DNA of 33,259 nucleotides from contig CAVINS010000039.1 of NCBI GenBank assembly GCA_963643925.1, positions 1-33,259 of the forward strand. Direction: 5' to 3'. This document shows, one piece after another, positions 23,249-32,918 of the stretch. A program made the position numbers and the translations under genes. The notes beneath the pieces are model-generated. The model was not told the DNA's origin, did not search any database, and saw only the letters and a list, made by a program, of their open reading frames with translations. This stretch comes from Phocaeicola_A sp963643925. Lineage in GTDB: Bacteria; Bacteroidota; Bacteroidia; Bacteroidales; Bacteroidaceae. How positions within the stretch are numbered: the stretch's first letter is position 1; each line of letters starts with the position of its first letter.

Positions 23249-26200
23249 TTATAAAGTTAATTTGAAACCTAAATTAAAACGTCTCTGTGTAGGATAAGCT
23301 GTGTAACCTCCTGTGTTAGACTCGCGGTCGTCCGGCATGTCAGTCCAGAGGAAGAGGTTGTTACCATTGACGAAAACCTTCAGTGCGTTGAGTCCGAGTC
23401 TCTTCAGCCAAGCCTCCTTAGAGAAGGTATAGGAAATCTCGGCGTATTTCAGACGCACGTACGATCCGTCGAACAAATAGCGTGTACCGGATGAATAGTT
23501 GCTGGCCTGTGTTCCCCAGCGCGGGAGAGGCAGACCGCTCGTCTCGTCCTTCGACCAGAATGTACCTTCGTGGAAGGCCGTGTTGCGGGTTCCACCCAAG
23601 CTAGTGAGGTTGACGTAACGGGTCACGTTGTTCACACCATAGAACTGTACGAAGCAGCTCCATCCCTTGTAGTCGAAACCAATCTGGGCATTCATGGTGT
23701 TCTGCGGTGTACCTGTGAATCCGTACGGAATGTTATCGTCAGAAGTGATGACACCATCGGCATCGTAGTCGAGGATGACGTAGTTGCCCGGCATACGGTC
23801 GCTGTCGAGGGCATCGTGCTTGGTGCTACCGTAGAGTTGGTCCCAAGTGGAGGCCTGACCTGCGTCGACGTAAGAGTAAGTCTGGCCGATAGACTTGTTG
23901 GCCGACTTCTGGTATTCGGGTTTCAGCATGGGGTCGTCGGCGTTGATCACCTTGTTCTCAGCGTGGGTCAACGAGGCGTTACCCCAGAGGCGCCAATCCT
24001 TGTTGAGTTGCTTGTTCCAGCGGATCTCTATCTCGTAACCGTTGCTCTCCACCTCACCGAGGTTGGCTGTAGGTGCTGTGGCACCGAAGTAAGAGGGAAC
24101 GGCACGGCTGCTGCCGGTCAAGAGGATGTCCGTACGTTTTTCCTTGAAGAAGTCGATAGAACCTGACAACAGACCGCCGAAGATGGCGAACTCCATAGCG
24201 GCATCGAACTTGGTGGCCGTCTCCCACTTCACGTCCTTGTTGCCGAGGGTAGACTGCAGATACCATGTGTAGGGTGAGCTGGAACCACTTACACCGGTGA
24301 GTCCTTGCGGAAACTTGGAACCGCTCGTTCCCCATACATCCATGTAGAGCCAACGTCCGGAAACGTTGTCGTCACCAATCTGACCATACGAAGCTCTGAA
24401 CTTCAACAGGTCGAGCCACTTCAGGTTCAGCTTCGTCATGAAGGGTTCCTCGGAAAGCATCCAACCCACAGCACCTGATTGGAAGAAGGCGAAACGGTTG
24501 TCGGAAGAGAATTTCTCCGATCCGTTGTAAGCGCCGTTGTACTCGAGCATGTAGCGGTTGGCGTAGTCATAGGTTGCACGGAACACCCAGTTCTCACGAT
24601 AGTAAGGCAACATGCTACCCGTAGCATATTCTTCACGGCTGAAGTTACCCATGGCACCAACGGAATGGTCGCCAAACTTGCCGTTCCAGTTCAATTGGGC
24701 TGAATAGTTCAGACGGCGATAAGTGCTCCAGTTGTTGAGTGATCCCGCACCTGTAGACCATGCGATGTTGTTCTTATAGTCGAACTTGTTGTTGGTGTCC
24801 AGGGTCACGTCGGTGTACGACTCGCCCGTTTCGGGGTCAATCCATTTGTGTGCTTCATCTTCCCAGTCGTTCACGTCGTCAATACCACGGCCGGTCTCCT
24901 GGAAGGAGTTGTCGTAGGCCAATCTCACTTCCGCCGTCAAACCTTTCAACAGGAATCCGAGATCCTGGCGCAAGGTGAAGTCGGTTGTCAGACGGTCGGT
25001 TGTGGTCTCCTGCATACCGTTCACAGCGAGTGACTCCATGGCGTTGGCAGCGGCCTGCGACGGGTTGGGGTTGTAGTAACCGAACGTTCCGTCGCTATAC
25101 TGCGGGATGAAGGAGTCGGGCGAGATGCCGTAGAAAGCGGACCATATCAGGTTGTTGTACTGACCGGCTGGAGCTTTCTGGATGGCGTGCGAACCGGACA
25201 AGTTCACGTGCAACGTGGTAGTCTTTGTCAGGTTGAAGTCGAGGTTCGAACGTACGTTGATACGGTCGTAGCTGAAGCCCGGGTCGTAACCACGGTTGTT
25301 TGTTACCTTTTTATAAAGGTCACCCTCGTGGGTGTAGTCCACAGAGGCGAAGTACTTCACGAAGCGTGTACCACCAGACACATTCACGTTGGCATTGTAA
25401 GAGGTAGCCACGTCTTTCAGCAAAGTGTCTATCCAGTCCACGTTCGGGTAGCGCTCAGACTCCTCGAGATTGGCCGGATAGCGGTATTTGTTGAGCACTG
25501 CCTGCGGCTGATAGTAACTCCAGGCCTCGGGTCTGTAGCCGAGCTCATGCTCGATGACGTTGTTGCGCAGGGCGAGGGCGTCGTAAGAGTCCATCATGTC
25601 CGGCAACTTAGAATAGGTCTTCAGTGTGGTGCTGGCGTTGATGTTCACCACCGCCTTGCCTTCCTCACCACGTTTGGTAGTGATAAGGATTACACCGTTG
25701 GCACCACGCACACCGAACACGGCTGTGGCGGATGCGTCCTTCAACACAGAGATGGAGGCCACGGAGTTGATGTCCACACTGCTCATCTCACGCTCAACAC
25801 CGTCGACCAGGATCAACGGCGAACTGCTGTTCCACGACGTGACACCACGGATGGTGATTTCCGGGTCTTCCTCACCCGGCTGACCGGAGGAGGTCATGGT
25901 AACGACACCTGGCAAGTTACCGGTCAAGGCCTGTCCCAAGCTGGAAACACCACCGGTGCGCTCCAATGTCTTGCTGGTGGTCTGCGCGATGGCTCCCACC
26001 ACAGAGGCTTTCTTCTGTTGACCGAAACCTACGACCACAACCTCGTCCAACACTTGGTTGTCGTCCACCAGTTCCACTTTCATCAGGGTTTTCGACGCTT
26101 TGACTTCTTTCGACTGCATGCCGACAAAAGAAATCACCAGGACAGCCTTGTCATTGGGTACACTCAGCGAGAACTTTCCGTCTATATCTGTGATTGTACC

Positions 26201-26371
26201 TATTGATTTATTAGTCTTTAAAACAACCGAGGCACCAATGACAGGTTCTCCACTGCTGTCCACCACAATTCCTTTCGCACTGAACTGCTGAGCCCTAGCC
26301 ATTACACAACAAAACAGCATAAGGAGAAGCAGCGAAGGAATCTTCCAATTTTGTTTTTCTACGATTTTCAT
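23249..26371 (-). CDS. xusA: SusC-like TonB-dependent transporter, XusA
   Basis: This 1040-residue outer-membrane transporter is the first gene of the xylan operon. A signal peptide ends near ARAQ. A carboxypeptidase-regulatory-like beta domain follows (about 28-110: GIVVDSSGEPVIGASVVLK, GKFSLSVPN), then the TonB box region DEVVVVGFGQQKK, the plug (PLILVDGVEREM, ISVLKDASATAVFGVRGANG, VILITTKRG) and a 22-strand-type barrel ending KLTL. It works with XusB to take up xylo-oligosaccharides released by surface xylanase. The leader is long (about 175 nt from the likely promoter) and has a stem just before the ATG. Confidence 0.95.
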   Translation of the reverse strand: MKIVEKQNWKIPSLLLLMLFCCVMARAQQFSAKGIVVDSSGEPVIGASVVLKTNKSIGTITDIDGKFSLSVPNDKAVLVISFVGMQSKEVKASKTLMKVELVDDNQVLDEVVVVGFGQQKKASVVGAIAQTTSKTLERTGGVSSLGQALTGNLPGVVTMTSSGQPGEEDPEITIRGVTSWNSSSPLILVDGVEREMSSVDINSVASISVLKDASATAVFGVRGANGVILITTKRGEEGKAVVNINASTTLKTYSKLPDMMDSYDALALRNNVIEHELGYRPEAWSYYQPQAVLNKYRYPANLEESERYPNVDWIDTLLKDVATSYNANVNVSGGTRFVKYFASVDYTHEGDLYKKVTNNRGYDPGFSYDRINVRSNLDFNLTKTTTLHVNLSGSHAIQKAPAGQYNNLIWSAFYGISPDSFIPQYSDGTFGYYNPNPSQAAANAMESLAVNGMQETTTDRLTTDFTLRQDLGFLLKGLTAEVRLAYDNSFQETGRGIDDVNDWEDEAHKWIDPETGESYTDVTLDTNNKFDYKNNIAWSTGAGSLNNWSTYRRLNYSAQLNWNGKFGDHSVGAMGNFSREEYATGSMLPYYRENWVFRATYDYANRYMLEYNGAYNGSEKFSSDNRFAFFQSGAVGWMLSEEPFMTKLNLKWLDLLKFRASYGQIGDDNVSGRWLYMDVWGTSGSKFPQGLTGVSGSSSPYTWYLQSTLGNKDVKWETATKFDAAMEFAIFGGLLSGSIDFFKEKRTDILLTGSSRAVPSYFGATAPTANLGEVESNGYEIEIRWNKQLNKDWRLWGNASLTHAENKVINADDPMLKPEYQKSANKSIGQTYSYVDAGQASTWDQLYGSTKHDALDSDRMPGNYVILDYDADGVITSDDNIPYGFTGTPQNTMNAQIGFDYKGWSCFVQFYGVNNVTRYVNLTSLGGTRNTAFHEGTFWSKDETSGLPLPRWGTQASNYSSGTRYLFDGSYVRLKYAEISYTFSKEAWLKRLGLNALKVFVNGNNLFLWTDMPDDRESNTGGYTAYPTQRRFNLGFKLTL

Positions 26372-26380
26372 TTACTGTTA

Positions 26381-26396
26381 GTTTAAGGGATTAAAC
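26381..26396 (-). promoter_or_regulatory. Perfect stem directly upstream of the xusA start
   Basis: GTTTAA and TTAAAC flank a 4-nt loop, nine bases before the xusA ATG on the mRNA. It could limit or tune ribosome access; no other evidence supports a role. Confidence 0.35.
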
Positions 26397-26552
26397 GTTT
26401 CTGGTTCACACGAGAGTCAGGACGAGCTATCGCTCCCCTATCCTCAAAAAGTCTTTTCAAGTTACATTCATGTTTTTCTTCATTTGGTTAACTATTTGGT
26501 TATTTCTAATTCAACTCCCGAACCATGGGCTTGCGCACCACAATTCACGATG

Positions 26553-26580
26553 CAAAAGTATTTCTTTGCTTCCACCCAAC
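26553..26580 (-). promoter_or_regulatory. Candidate xus operon promoter
   Basis: TACTTTTG (26560-26553 on the minus strand) fits TAnnTTTG. The -33 position has only GTTG (26580-26577) at 16-nt spacing, weaker than consensus, as expected for a promoter that needs an activator. Confidence 0.45.
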
Positions 26581-26590
26581 CTCGGTTGTT

Positions 26591-26669
26591 CATTACACAA
26601 GGTATCACTTACATTACATCTTTGTTAACACACGTTACATATAGTTACAAGGATGTAACATTACACAAG
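26591..26669. promoter_or_regulatory. Operator-like direct and inverted repeats upstream of xusA
   Basis: CATTACACAAG occurs at 26591-26601 and again at 26659-26669. GTTACAT (26634-26640) and ATGTAAC (26653-26659) form an inverted repeat with 12-nt spacing. TTACATTACA and GTTACA half sites lie between. The block sits just upstream of the candidate -33 region, where a hybrid two-component activator would bind. Confidence 0.5.
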
Positions 26670-26761
26670 CCATTTATTTAGTAATCAACTGTTTACACCT
26701 GTACGCATCACCAGCATAAATAATCCACCGCACATATTCTAGGTGATGAAATAATTTTCAT

Positions 26762-26769
26762 TACTTTTG
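26762..26769 (+). promoter_or_regulatory. Candidate -7 element of the DPP IV gene
   Basis: TACTTTTG fits TAnnTTTG, 31 nt before the ATG on the correct strand. No consensus -33 element was found. A GAAAGGA ribosome site precedes the ATG. Confidence 0.45.
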
Positions 26770-26800
26770 CAATACTATTAAAAGAAAGACGAGAAAGGAC

Positions 26801-29014
26801 ATGAAAAAATCTATTTTTTTGCTTGCTGTAGCGATGCTCGCAGCCACGCTGACGAGCCTTGCAGCAGACAAGCTGCAGCTCAAGGATGTCATCGGCGGAG
26901 CATACCGCTCACAACGCATCTATGGAGTGAACCCGCTGGCCGACGGCGAACATTACGCTCAGATAAGCAACGACGGCAAACGCATCGTGAAATATTCGTT
27001 CCGCACAGGCAAGGAGGACGGAGTGCTGTTCGATGCCGACAACGCACGTAACCACAAGCTGGAACACATCGACGGCTACATCCTCTCACCGGACGAGAGC
27101 CGCATCCTCATCCAGACAGAGACAAAGCAGATCTACCGGCGCTCGTTCACCGCACAATACTATATCTATACGGTGAAGAACAACACTCTGGACCCGCTCT
27201 CCGCCAACGGTCCGCAGCAGGTTCCGCTCTTCTCGCCGGACGGCAACAACATCGCCTTCGTGCGCGACAACAACCTATTCCTGGTGAAGCTGCTCTTCAA
27301 CAACAGCGAATCACAAGTGACCACCGACGGCAAGTTCAACGAGGTGCTCAACGGCATCCCCGACTGGGTGAACGAGGAAGAGTTCGGCTACAACCGGGCG
27401 TTCGACTTCAGCGCCGACAGCAAGATGATAGCCTACATCCGGTTCGACGAGACCGAGGTGCCGATGTTCTCGTTCCCACTCTATAAAGGATTGAGACCCG
27501 CACTGACGCAGTACGACAACTACCCCGGAGCCTACAACTACAAATACCCCATCGCTGGACAGCGCAACTCCACCGTCACAGTGCACTCGTTCGACATCAA
27601 GAGCAAGGTGACCCGCAAGATGGACCTACCGCTCGATGCCGACGGCTACATACCACGCATCAAGTTCACCGCCACCCCCGACCAGCTGGCCATCCTCACG
27701 CTGAACCGCCATCAGAACCGGTTCGATATCTACATGGCAAACTCACGATCCACCCTCTGCAAACTAGTGGTGCGCGACGAGGCTCCGCAGTACATCAAGG
27801 AGCAGGCCTACAGCGACATCCGCTTCTACGCCAACAACTTCGTGATGCAGAGCGAACGCGACGGATATAACCACCTCTACCTCTACACCCTCACCGGCAA
27901 CCTGGTGAAGCAGATTACCAAGGGCAACTACGAGGTGACCTCTTTCATCGGATGGGACGAAGCCACCAACACCTTCTACTACGAGAGCAACGAGGGAAGC
28001 CCGCTGCGCAACGCCGCTTACAAGGTGGACGCTAAAGGCCGCAAGACCAAGCTGACCCCGCGGGAAGGAACAAACCACACGATATTCAGCAAGAACATGC
28101 GATATTTCGTCAACACCTTCACCAACCTCGACACACCGCCCGTCTATACGCTCAACGACAACACGGGCCGCGTGCTCACCACACTGGTGGACAACCACGA
28201 ACTGTTGGCAAAGCGGAGCCAATTGTCCATGGCACGCAAGGAGCTCTTCCAGTTCACCACTCCCGACGGCACACAGCTGAACGGATGGATGGTGAAGCCG
28301 ACCGACTTCAACCCCGGCAAGAAGTACCCCGTAGTGATGTACCAATATAGCGGACCGGGCTCGCAACAGGTGCAGGACAGTTGGAGCCTGGGTATGCGGG
28401 GCGAAGGCGGCATCTGGGAATCGTACCTGGCACAGGAAGGTTTCATTGTGGCGTGCGTGGACGGACGCGGAACAGGCGGCCGTGGATCAGCTTTCGAGAA
28501 GTGCACCTACCTGCGCATCGGAGTGAAGGAGGCACAGGACCAGGTGGAGGCCGCGAAATATCTGGGCACCCTACCCTACGTCGACTCTTCGGCCATCGGC
28601 ATTTGGGGCTGGAGCTACGGAGGCTACAACACGCTGATGTCCATGAGTGAGGGCACTCCGGTGTTCGCCTGCGGCATTGCCGTGGCTCCTCCCACAGACT
28701 GGCGATTCTACGACACGGTCTACACGGAGCGCTTCATGCGCACCCCGCAGGAGAACGACGAGGGTTACGCCGCATCGTCGCCGATGAACCGCATCGGCAA
28801 GCTCCACGGCGACCTGCTGCTGGTTCACGGCATGGCGGACGATAATGTGCACTTCCGCAACACCGCTGAGTTCAGCGAGGCCTTGGTGCAGGCCGGTGTG
28901 CAGTTCCGCATGCAGGTCTACACCAACCGCAACCACAGCATCTACGGTGGCAACACGAGTCTGCACCTCTACACGCTCCTCACCGACTTCTTCAAGGAGC
29001 ACTTGATGAAGTAA
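26801..29014 (+). CDS. Dipeptidyl peptidase IV, S9 family
   Basis: This 737-residue exported serine peptidase removes X-Pro (or X-Ala) dipeptides from the N-terminus of peptides in the periplasm. It has a signal peptide (cut near SLAA). A beta-propeller (about 90-480) contains the substrate-amine Glu motif DWVNEEEF. The alpha/beta hydrolase domain has the triad S605 (GWSYGG), D680 (ADDNVHF) and H712 (NHSIYGG). All key residues are present, so it should be active. It is divergent from the xylan operon across a shared 430-bp region; I see no reason to link it to xylan use. A terminator follows. Confidence 0.95.
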   Translation: MKKSIFLLAVAMLAATLTSLAADKLQLKDVIGGAYRSQRIYGVNPLADGEHYAQISNDGKRIVKYSFRTGKEDGVLFDADNARNHKLEHIDGYILSPDESRILIQTETKQIYRRSFTAQYYIYTVKNNTLDPLSANGPQQVPLFSPDGNNIAFVRDNNLFLVKLLFNNSESQVTTDGKFNEVLNGIPDWVNEEEFGYNRAFDFSADSKMIAYIRFDETEVPMFSFPLYKGLRPALTQYDNYPGAYNYKYPIAGQRNSTVTVHSFDIKSKVTRKMDLPLDADGYIPRIKFTATPDQLAILTLNRHQNRFDIYMANSRSTLCKLVVRDEAPQYIKEQAYSDIRFYANNFVMQSERDGYNHLYLYTLTGNLVKQITKGNYEVTSFIGWDEATNTFYYESNEGSPLRNAAYKVDAKGRKTKLTPREGTNHTIFSKNMRYFVNTFTNLDTPPVYTLNDNTGRVLTTLVDNHELLAKRSQLSMARKELFQFTTPDGTQLNGWMVKPTDFNPGKKYPVVMYQYSGPGSQQVQDSWSLGMRGEGGIWESYLAQEGFIVACVDGRGTGGRGSAFEKCTYLRIGVKEAQDQVEAAKYLGTLPYVDSSAIGIWGWSYGGYNTLMSMSEGTPVFACGIAVAPPTDWRFYDTVYTERFMRTPQENDEGYAASSPMNRIGKLHGDLLLVHGMADDNVHFRNTAEFSEALVQAGVQFRMQVYTNRNHSIYGGNTSLHLYTLLTDFFKEHLMK

Positions 29015-29041
29015 GCCCATCGCCAAACATACAGTAAATGC

Positions 29042-29082
29042 CCTGTCAAAGCGGACGCTGAATCCACTTTGACAGGTCCTTT
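29042..29082 (+). terminator. Intrinsic terminator after DPP IV
   Basis: CCTGTCAAAG (29042-29051) and CTTTGACAGG (29067-29076) form a perfect 10-bp stem, followed by TCCTTTTT. It lies about 28 nt past the stop. Confidence 0.85.
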
Positions 29083-29216
29083 TTCACGTCATGGATGCTC
29101 CCTTATTATTCTACGGAGATACTGAGACTAAGATGAAGGGAGATGAAAGAGAGAAGAGGCTGAAACCATGAGAGATGTCGAAGCCTAGTCGGGAGTGTAA
29201 AAAGACAGGAAGGGAC

Positions 29217-29260
29217 GAAAAAAAGGGAGGGCCACAACCATCACGGCTGCAACCCTCCCT
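29217..29260 (-). terminator. Intrinsic terminator of the etf operon
   Basis: On the minus strand AGGGAGGG (29260-29253) pairs with CCCTCCCT (29231-29224). The inner arms also pair with G-U wobbles, giving about 16 bp around a 5-nt loop, followed by seven T. It lies about 20 nt after the dehydrogenase stop. Confidence 0.9.
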
Positions 29261-29281
29261 ACCTATGGTTAGGTCGATTTT

Positions 29282-30988
29282 TTAACGACGGTAATCGCTC
29301 AAGCTATCAGCGTTCATCTTGCGGATGAAGTTGAAGTGTTTCTCCACCTCAGCCTCTGCGTAGTTGACGTAGATGCGGGCGGACTTGCTGAACATCTCAG
29401 GCGCGTTGGTAGCGTCCTGGATGATGAGGTGCGACATCACACAGACAGCGGCCATCTCGTAGAGCTTGCGGGCCACGAAGTCCTGCAGCTCCTGATTCTG
29501 GGCCTCCTTCACCTGGTTGGTGCAAGCCTCGAACTTGGAGGTCATCTCCTTCACACGGTCCATCAGCGGCTGCATATCCTCGCTACAGGGCACCTGCTCG
29601 AAGTTGTGCAACGTGGCTGCGTAAGAGCCGTTGGTCACGTAGCGGATAGCGGCCACGGTCTGCAGCTGTGTGGTTCCCTCGTAGATGGAGGTGATGCGCG
29701 CGTCGCGGTAGATGCGCTGGCAAGCATACTCGAGCATGAAGCCGGAACCACCGTGTATCTGGATGCAGTCGTAAGCGTTCTGGTTGGCATACTCAGAGTT
29801 CATACCCTTTGCCAACGGGGTGAAGGCATCGGCCAACTTGGAGTAGGTCTTCTGCTCCTGACGCTCCTCGGGGGTGAGCTTGCGCTCGCGGGCGATGTCG
29901 TCCAGAGCCTTGTAGATGTCCACGTAGCGCGATGTCTGGTAGAGCAATGCACGGCCTGCGTCCAGCTTGGCTTTCATCAGAGCCAGCATGTCGTAGACAG
30001 CGGGGAACTCTATGATGGCCTTGCCAAACTGCTTACGGTCTTTGGCATAAGCCAAGCCCTCGTTGTAGGCAGCCTGCGACAGACCTACGGACTGGGCGGC
30101 GATACCCAGACGGGCACCGTTCATCAGCGCCATCACGTACTTGATAAGACCCATCTTGCGGTCGCCGCAGAGCTCAGCCTTCGCGTTCTTGTAGACCAAC
30201 TCGCAGGTGGGAGATCCGTGGATACCGAGTTTGTTCTCGATACGGCGCACGTTCACGCCACCCTGGTTCTTGTCATAGATGAACATGGAGAGTCCGCGTC
30301 CGTCGTGTGTGCCCTCCTCAGAGCGGGCCAGCACGAGGTGAATGTCAGCGTCGCCGTTGGTGATGAACCGCTTCACACCGTTCAGTCGCCAGCAGTTCTC
30401 CTTCTCGTCGAAGGTAGCCTTCAGCATCACGCTCTGCAGGTCGGAACCGGCATCGGGCTCGGTGAGGTCCATAGACATCGTCTCGCCGGCGCAAACGCGG
30501 GGGATGAAACGGCTGTGCTGGTCCTCGTTGCCAAACTCGTAGAGGGTCTCGATGCAGTCCTGCAGCGACCAGATGTTGCCGAAGCCTGCGTCGGCTGCAG
30601 CCACCACCTCGGCACACATGGTGTAGGGGGTGATGGGGAAGTTGAGTCCGCCGAAGCGGCGCGGCATGGTCATTCCGTTGAGACCGGCCTTCACCATGGC
30701 ATCGAGGTTCTGCACCGTGCCGGATGCGTACTGCACGCGGCCGTTGGCGCAGTGAGGACCTTCAGCGTCCACACCCTCGGCATTGGGAGCCACAATCTCG
30801 CCACTGATCTCACCGGTAATCTCCAGTACCTTATCGTAGGAGTCCATAGCGTCCTCGAAATCCACGGGGGCGTAGTCGAACTCGTTTTTATCTCTGTAAT
30901 CGCGCTCTTTCAGTTCGCAGATGCGCTTCATCATCGGATTGTTCAAGTGATACTTGAGTTCCGGTATGTCTTTATAAAAGTTTGCCAT
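29282..30988 (-). CDS. Acyl-CoA dehydrogenase
   Basis: This 568-residue FAD enzyme introduces an alpha-beta double bond in acyl-CoA and passes electrons to Etf. The family signature DLTEPDAGSDLQ is seen at about 175-187. The second signature is IHGGSGFM with RIYRDARITSIYEGT, whose Glu (YEGT) is at the catalytic-base position of the family. It is longer than the common 380-residue type and has a C-terminal helical extension (after about 450), as in the ACDH_C class. It is the last gene of etfB-etfA-acd, 15 nt after etfA. Substrate chain length cannot be read from sequence; no thiolase or crotonase gene is nearby. Confidence 0.94.
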   Translation of the reverse strand: MANFYKDIPELKYHLNNPMMKRICELKERDYRDKNEFDYAPVDFEDAMDSYDKVLEITGEISGEIVAPNAEGVDAEGPHCANGRVQYASGTVQNLDAMVKAGLNGMTMPRRFGGLNFPITPYTMCAEVVAAADAGFGNIWSLQDCIETLYEFGNEDQHSRFIPRVCAGETMSMDLTEPDAGSDLQSVMLKATFDEKENCWRLNGVKRFITNGDADIHLVLARSEEGTHDGRGLSMFIYDKNQGGVNVRRIENKLGIHGSPTCELVYKNAKAELCGDRKMGLIKYVMALMNGARLGIAAQSVGLSQAAYNEGLAYAKDRKQFGKAIIEFPAVYDMLALMKAKLDAGRALLYQTSRYVDIYKALDDIARERKLTPEERQEQKTYSKLADAFTPLAKGMNSEYANQNAYDCIQIHGGSGFMLEYACQRIYRDARITSIYEGTTQLQTVAAIRYVTNGSYAATLHNFEQVPCSEDMQPLMDRVKEMTSKFEACTNQVKEAQNQELQDFVARKLYEMAAVCVMSHLIIQDATNAPEMFSKSARIYVNYAEAEVEKHFNFIRKMNADSLSDYRR

Positions 30989-31003
30989 TTTCTTTAAACC
31001 AAA

Positions 31004-32023
31004 TTACTTGCTGTGAGACTTATAATACTTGATCATCTTGGGAACGACCTCTTCCACGTTGCCATTGATGACGTAGTCGGCAATGGTGTTGATAGGTGCG
31101 TTGGGGTCGTTGTTGATGGAGATGATGATTCCGCTCTCCTGCATACCGGCAATGTGTTGAATCTGTCCGCTGATGCCACAGGCGATGTAGAGTTTCGGAC
31201 GAACGGTGACACCAGTCTGGCCTATCTGACGGTCGTGGTCGACGAATCCTGCGTCCACAGCGGCACGGCTTGCGCCCACCTCAGCGTGCAGTTCCTTGGC
31301 CAGCTCGAACAGCATGTCGAAACCTTCCTTGGAGCCCATTCCGTAGCCTCCGGCCACCACGATAGGAGCGCCCTTGAGGTTGTGTTTGGCCTTCTCCACA
31401 TGGCGGTCTATCACCTTCACCACGTAGTCGGTCTCGGGCACGTACTTGGCCACGTCGTGTTTCACCACCTGGCCTTTGTAGTTGGCATCGAGTATCTCTT
31501 TCTTCATCACACCCTCGCGGACGGTAGCCATCTGCGGACGGTGTTCGGGGTTCACAATCGTTGCCACGATGTTGCCGCCAAAGGCGGGACGAATCTGGTA
31601 GAGCAGGTTCTCGTAGGTCTTGCCCAGCTTCTTGTCCTCGTGTGAGCCTATCTCCAGCGAGGTGCAGTCGGCTGTCAGTCCGCTGGTGAGGGCCGACGAC
31701 ACGCGCGGGCCGAGGTCGCGACCTATGACGGTAGCGCCCATCAGGCAGATCTGCGGTTTCTCCTCCTTGAAGAGGTTGATGAGGATGCTTGCGTGAGGCA
31801 ATGAGGTGTAGGGGAAGAGGCCCGGAGCGTCGAACACGTGAAGCACGTCCACGCCGTAGGGCATCACCTGTTTCTCTACTCCGTCCAAGCCGTTTCCGGC
31901 AGCAATGGCTTCCAGTTGGCAACCTAACTGATTCGCTAACTTACGGCCTTTCGTTAACAGTTCGAGACTTACGTCGGCAACCGTAGTGCCTTCAATCTCA
32001 CAATATACAAATACGTTGTTCAT
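31004..32023 (-). CDS. etfA: Electron transfer flavoprotein, alpha subunit
   Basis: This 339-residue FAD-binding subunit of Etf has an N-terminal nucleotide-binding-like domain (MNNVFVYCEIEG onward). The C-terminal FAD domain carries VVAGGYGMGSKEGF, VGASRAAVDAGFV, QIGQTG, the CGISGQIQHIAGM block and INNDPNAPI near 215-315, all standard for EtfA. It forms a heterodimer with EtfB and shuttles electrons from the dehydrogenase encoded next. Some Etfs linked to anaerobic acyl-CoA dehydrogenases bifurcate electrons to ferredoxin; whether this one does is not decided by what I can see. It starts 7 nt after etfB. Confidence 0.95.
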   Translation of the reverse strand: MNNVFVYCEIEGTTVADVSLELLTKGRKLANQLGCQLEAIAAGNGLDGVEKQVMPYGVDVLHVFDAPGLFPYTSLPHASILINLFKEEKPQICLMGATVIGRDLGPRVSSALTSGLTADCTSLEIGSHEDKKLGKTYENLLYQIRPAFGGNIVATIVNPEHRPQMATVREGVMKKEILDANYKGQVVKHDVAKYVPETDYVVKVIDRHVEKAKHNLKGAPIVVAGGYGMGSKEGFDMLFELAKELHAEVGASRAAVDAGFVDHDRQIGQTGVTVRPKLYIACGISGQIQHIAGMQESGIIISINNDPNAPINTIADYVINGNVEEVVPKMIKYYKSHSK

Positions 32024-32030
32024 AATGTTT

Positions 32031-32918
32031 TTATCCGATAGTGTGGTTAGCTAACAGTTCTACAATCAAATCTTCCACGTCCTTGTCCGAACCGGTCATC
32101 GTGCGGCTTTCCTTGGCCTGGAACACGATGTTCTGCACGGCTTTCACCTTGGTGGGCGAGCCCGAGAGACCGCACTGGGCGAGGTCTGCCTCCACTTCGT
32201 CGGTACCCCACTCCACGATGTTCAGGTAGGGATATTTCTCGTAGAGGTCGGCATAGGGCAAAGCGGCTCCGTCCTTGGTGATAGCAGCTTTCTCCTGCAC
32301 ACCCAGGGCGCGTTTGTATTTCTGCACCAGCTTGGCGTTGCGCGGACGGCAGGGGGCTGCCGAGCCGTTGACGGTGATGACGATAGGCAGCGGGCCTTCC
32401 ACGGTCTCCACACCTCCGTCGATGTGGCGTTTTACGGTGATGCGTCCGTCGGCCACCTTCAATATTTCCTCAGCGTAGGTAATCTGAGCCAGACCGAGTT
32501 TCTCGGCCACCTGCGGACCCACCTGTGCTGTATCTCCGTCGATAGCCTGACGACCACCGAGGATGATGTCATAGTCTTTAATCTTGCGGATGGCTGTAGC
32601 CAGGGCGTAAGATGTGGCCAGTGTGTCGGCACCGGCGAAGTTGCGGCTTGTCAACAGGTAACCGCCGTCGGCTCCGCGGAAGACTCCCTCCCGGATGATT
32701 TCGGCGGCTCTTCCCGGTCCCATGGTCAGCAATGTGACGGTAGAGCCCGGATATTGGTCTTTCAGGCGCAGAGCCTGTTCCAATGCGTTCAAATCCTCGG
32801 GATTGAATATCGCCGGCAGAGCGGCACGGTTCACCGTTCCCTCCGCAGTCATGGCATCCTTTCCCACGTTTCTGGTATCAGGTACTTGTTTAGCCAATAC
32901 AACAATTTTTAAACTCAT
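32031..32918 (-). CDS. etfB: Electron transfer flavoprotein, beta subunit
   Basis: This 295-residue EtfB starts MSLKIVVLAKQVPDT, the classic beta-subunit opening. It has NPEDLNALEQALRLKD, the TLLTMGPGRA block and the signature GGRQAIDGDTAQVGPQVAE (about 120-140), which contacts AMP or a second FAD. It is the promoter-proximal gene of the operon, preceded by an A-rich region with a weak ribosome site, which is common in this phylum. Its partners are etfA and the acyl-CoA dehydrogenase downstream. Confidence 0.95.
   Translation of the reverse strand: MSLKIVVLAKQVPDTRNVGKDAMTAEGTVNRAALPAIFNPEDLNALEQALRLKDQYPGSTVTLLTMGPGRAAEIIREGVFRGADGGYLLTSRNFAGADTLATSYALATAIRKIKDYDIILGGRQAIDGDTAQVGPQVAEKLGLAQITYAEEILKVADGRITVKRHIDGGVETVEGPLPIVITVNGSAAPCRPRNAKLVQKYKRALGVQEKAAITKDGAALPYADLYEKYPYLNIVEWGTDEVEADLAQCGLSGSPTKVKAVQNIVFQAKESRTMTGSDKDVEDLIVELLANHTIG

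Noticed and set aside
29336..30997. 553-codon open frame on the plus strand opposite the acyl-CoA dehydrogenase
   Set aside because: It is an antisense shadow: the minus frame is a full dehydrogenase with catalytic signatures, and the plus translation is a Val/Leu/His-rich string with no family features.
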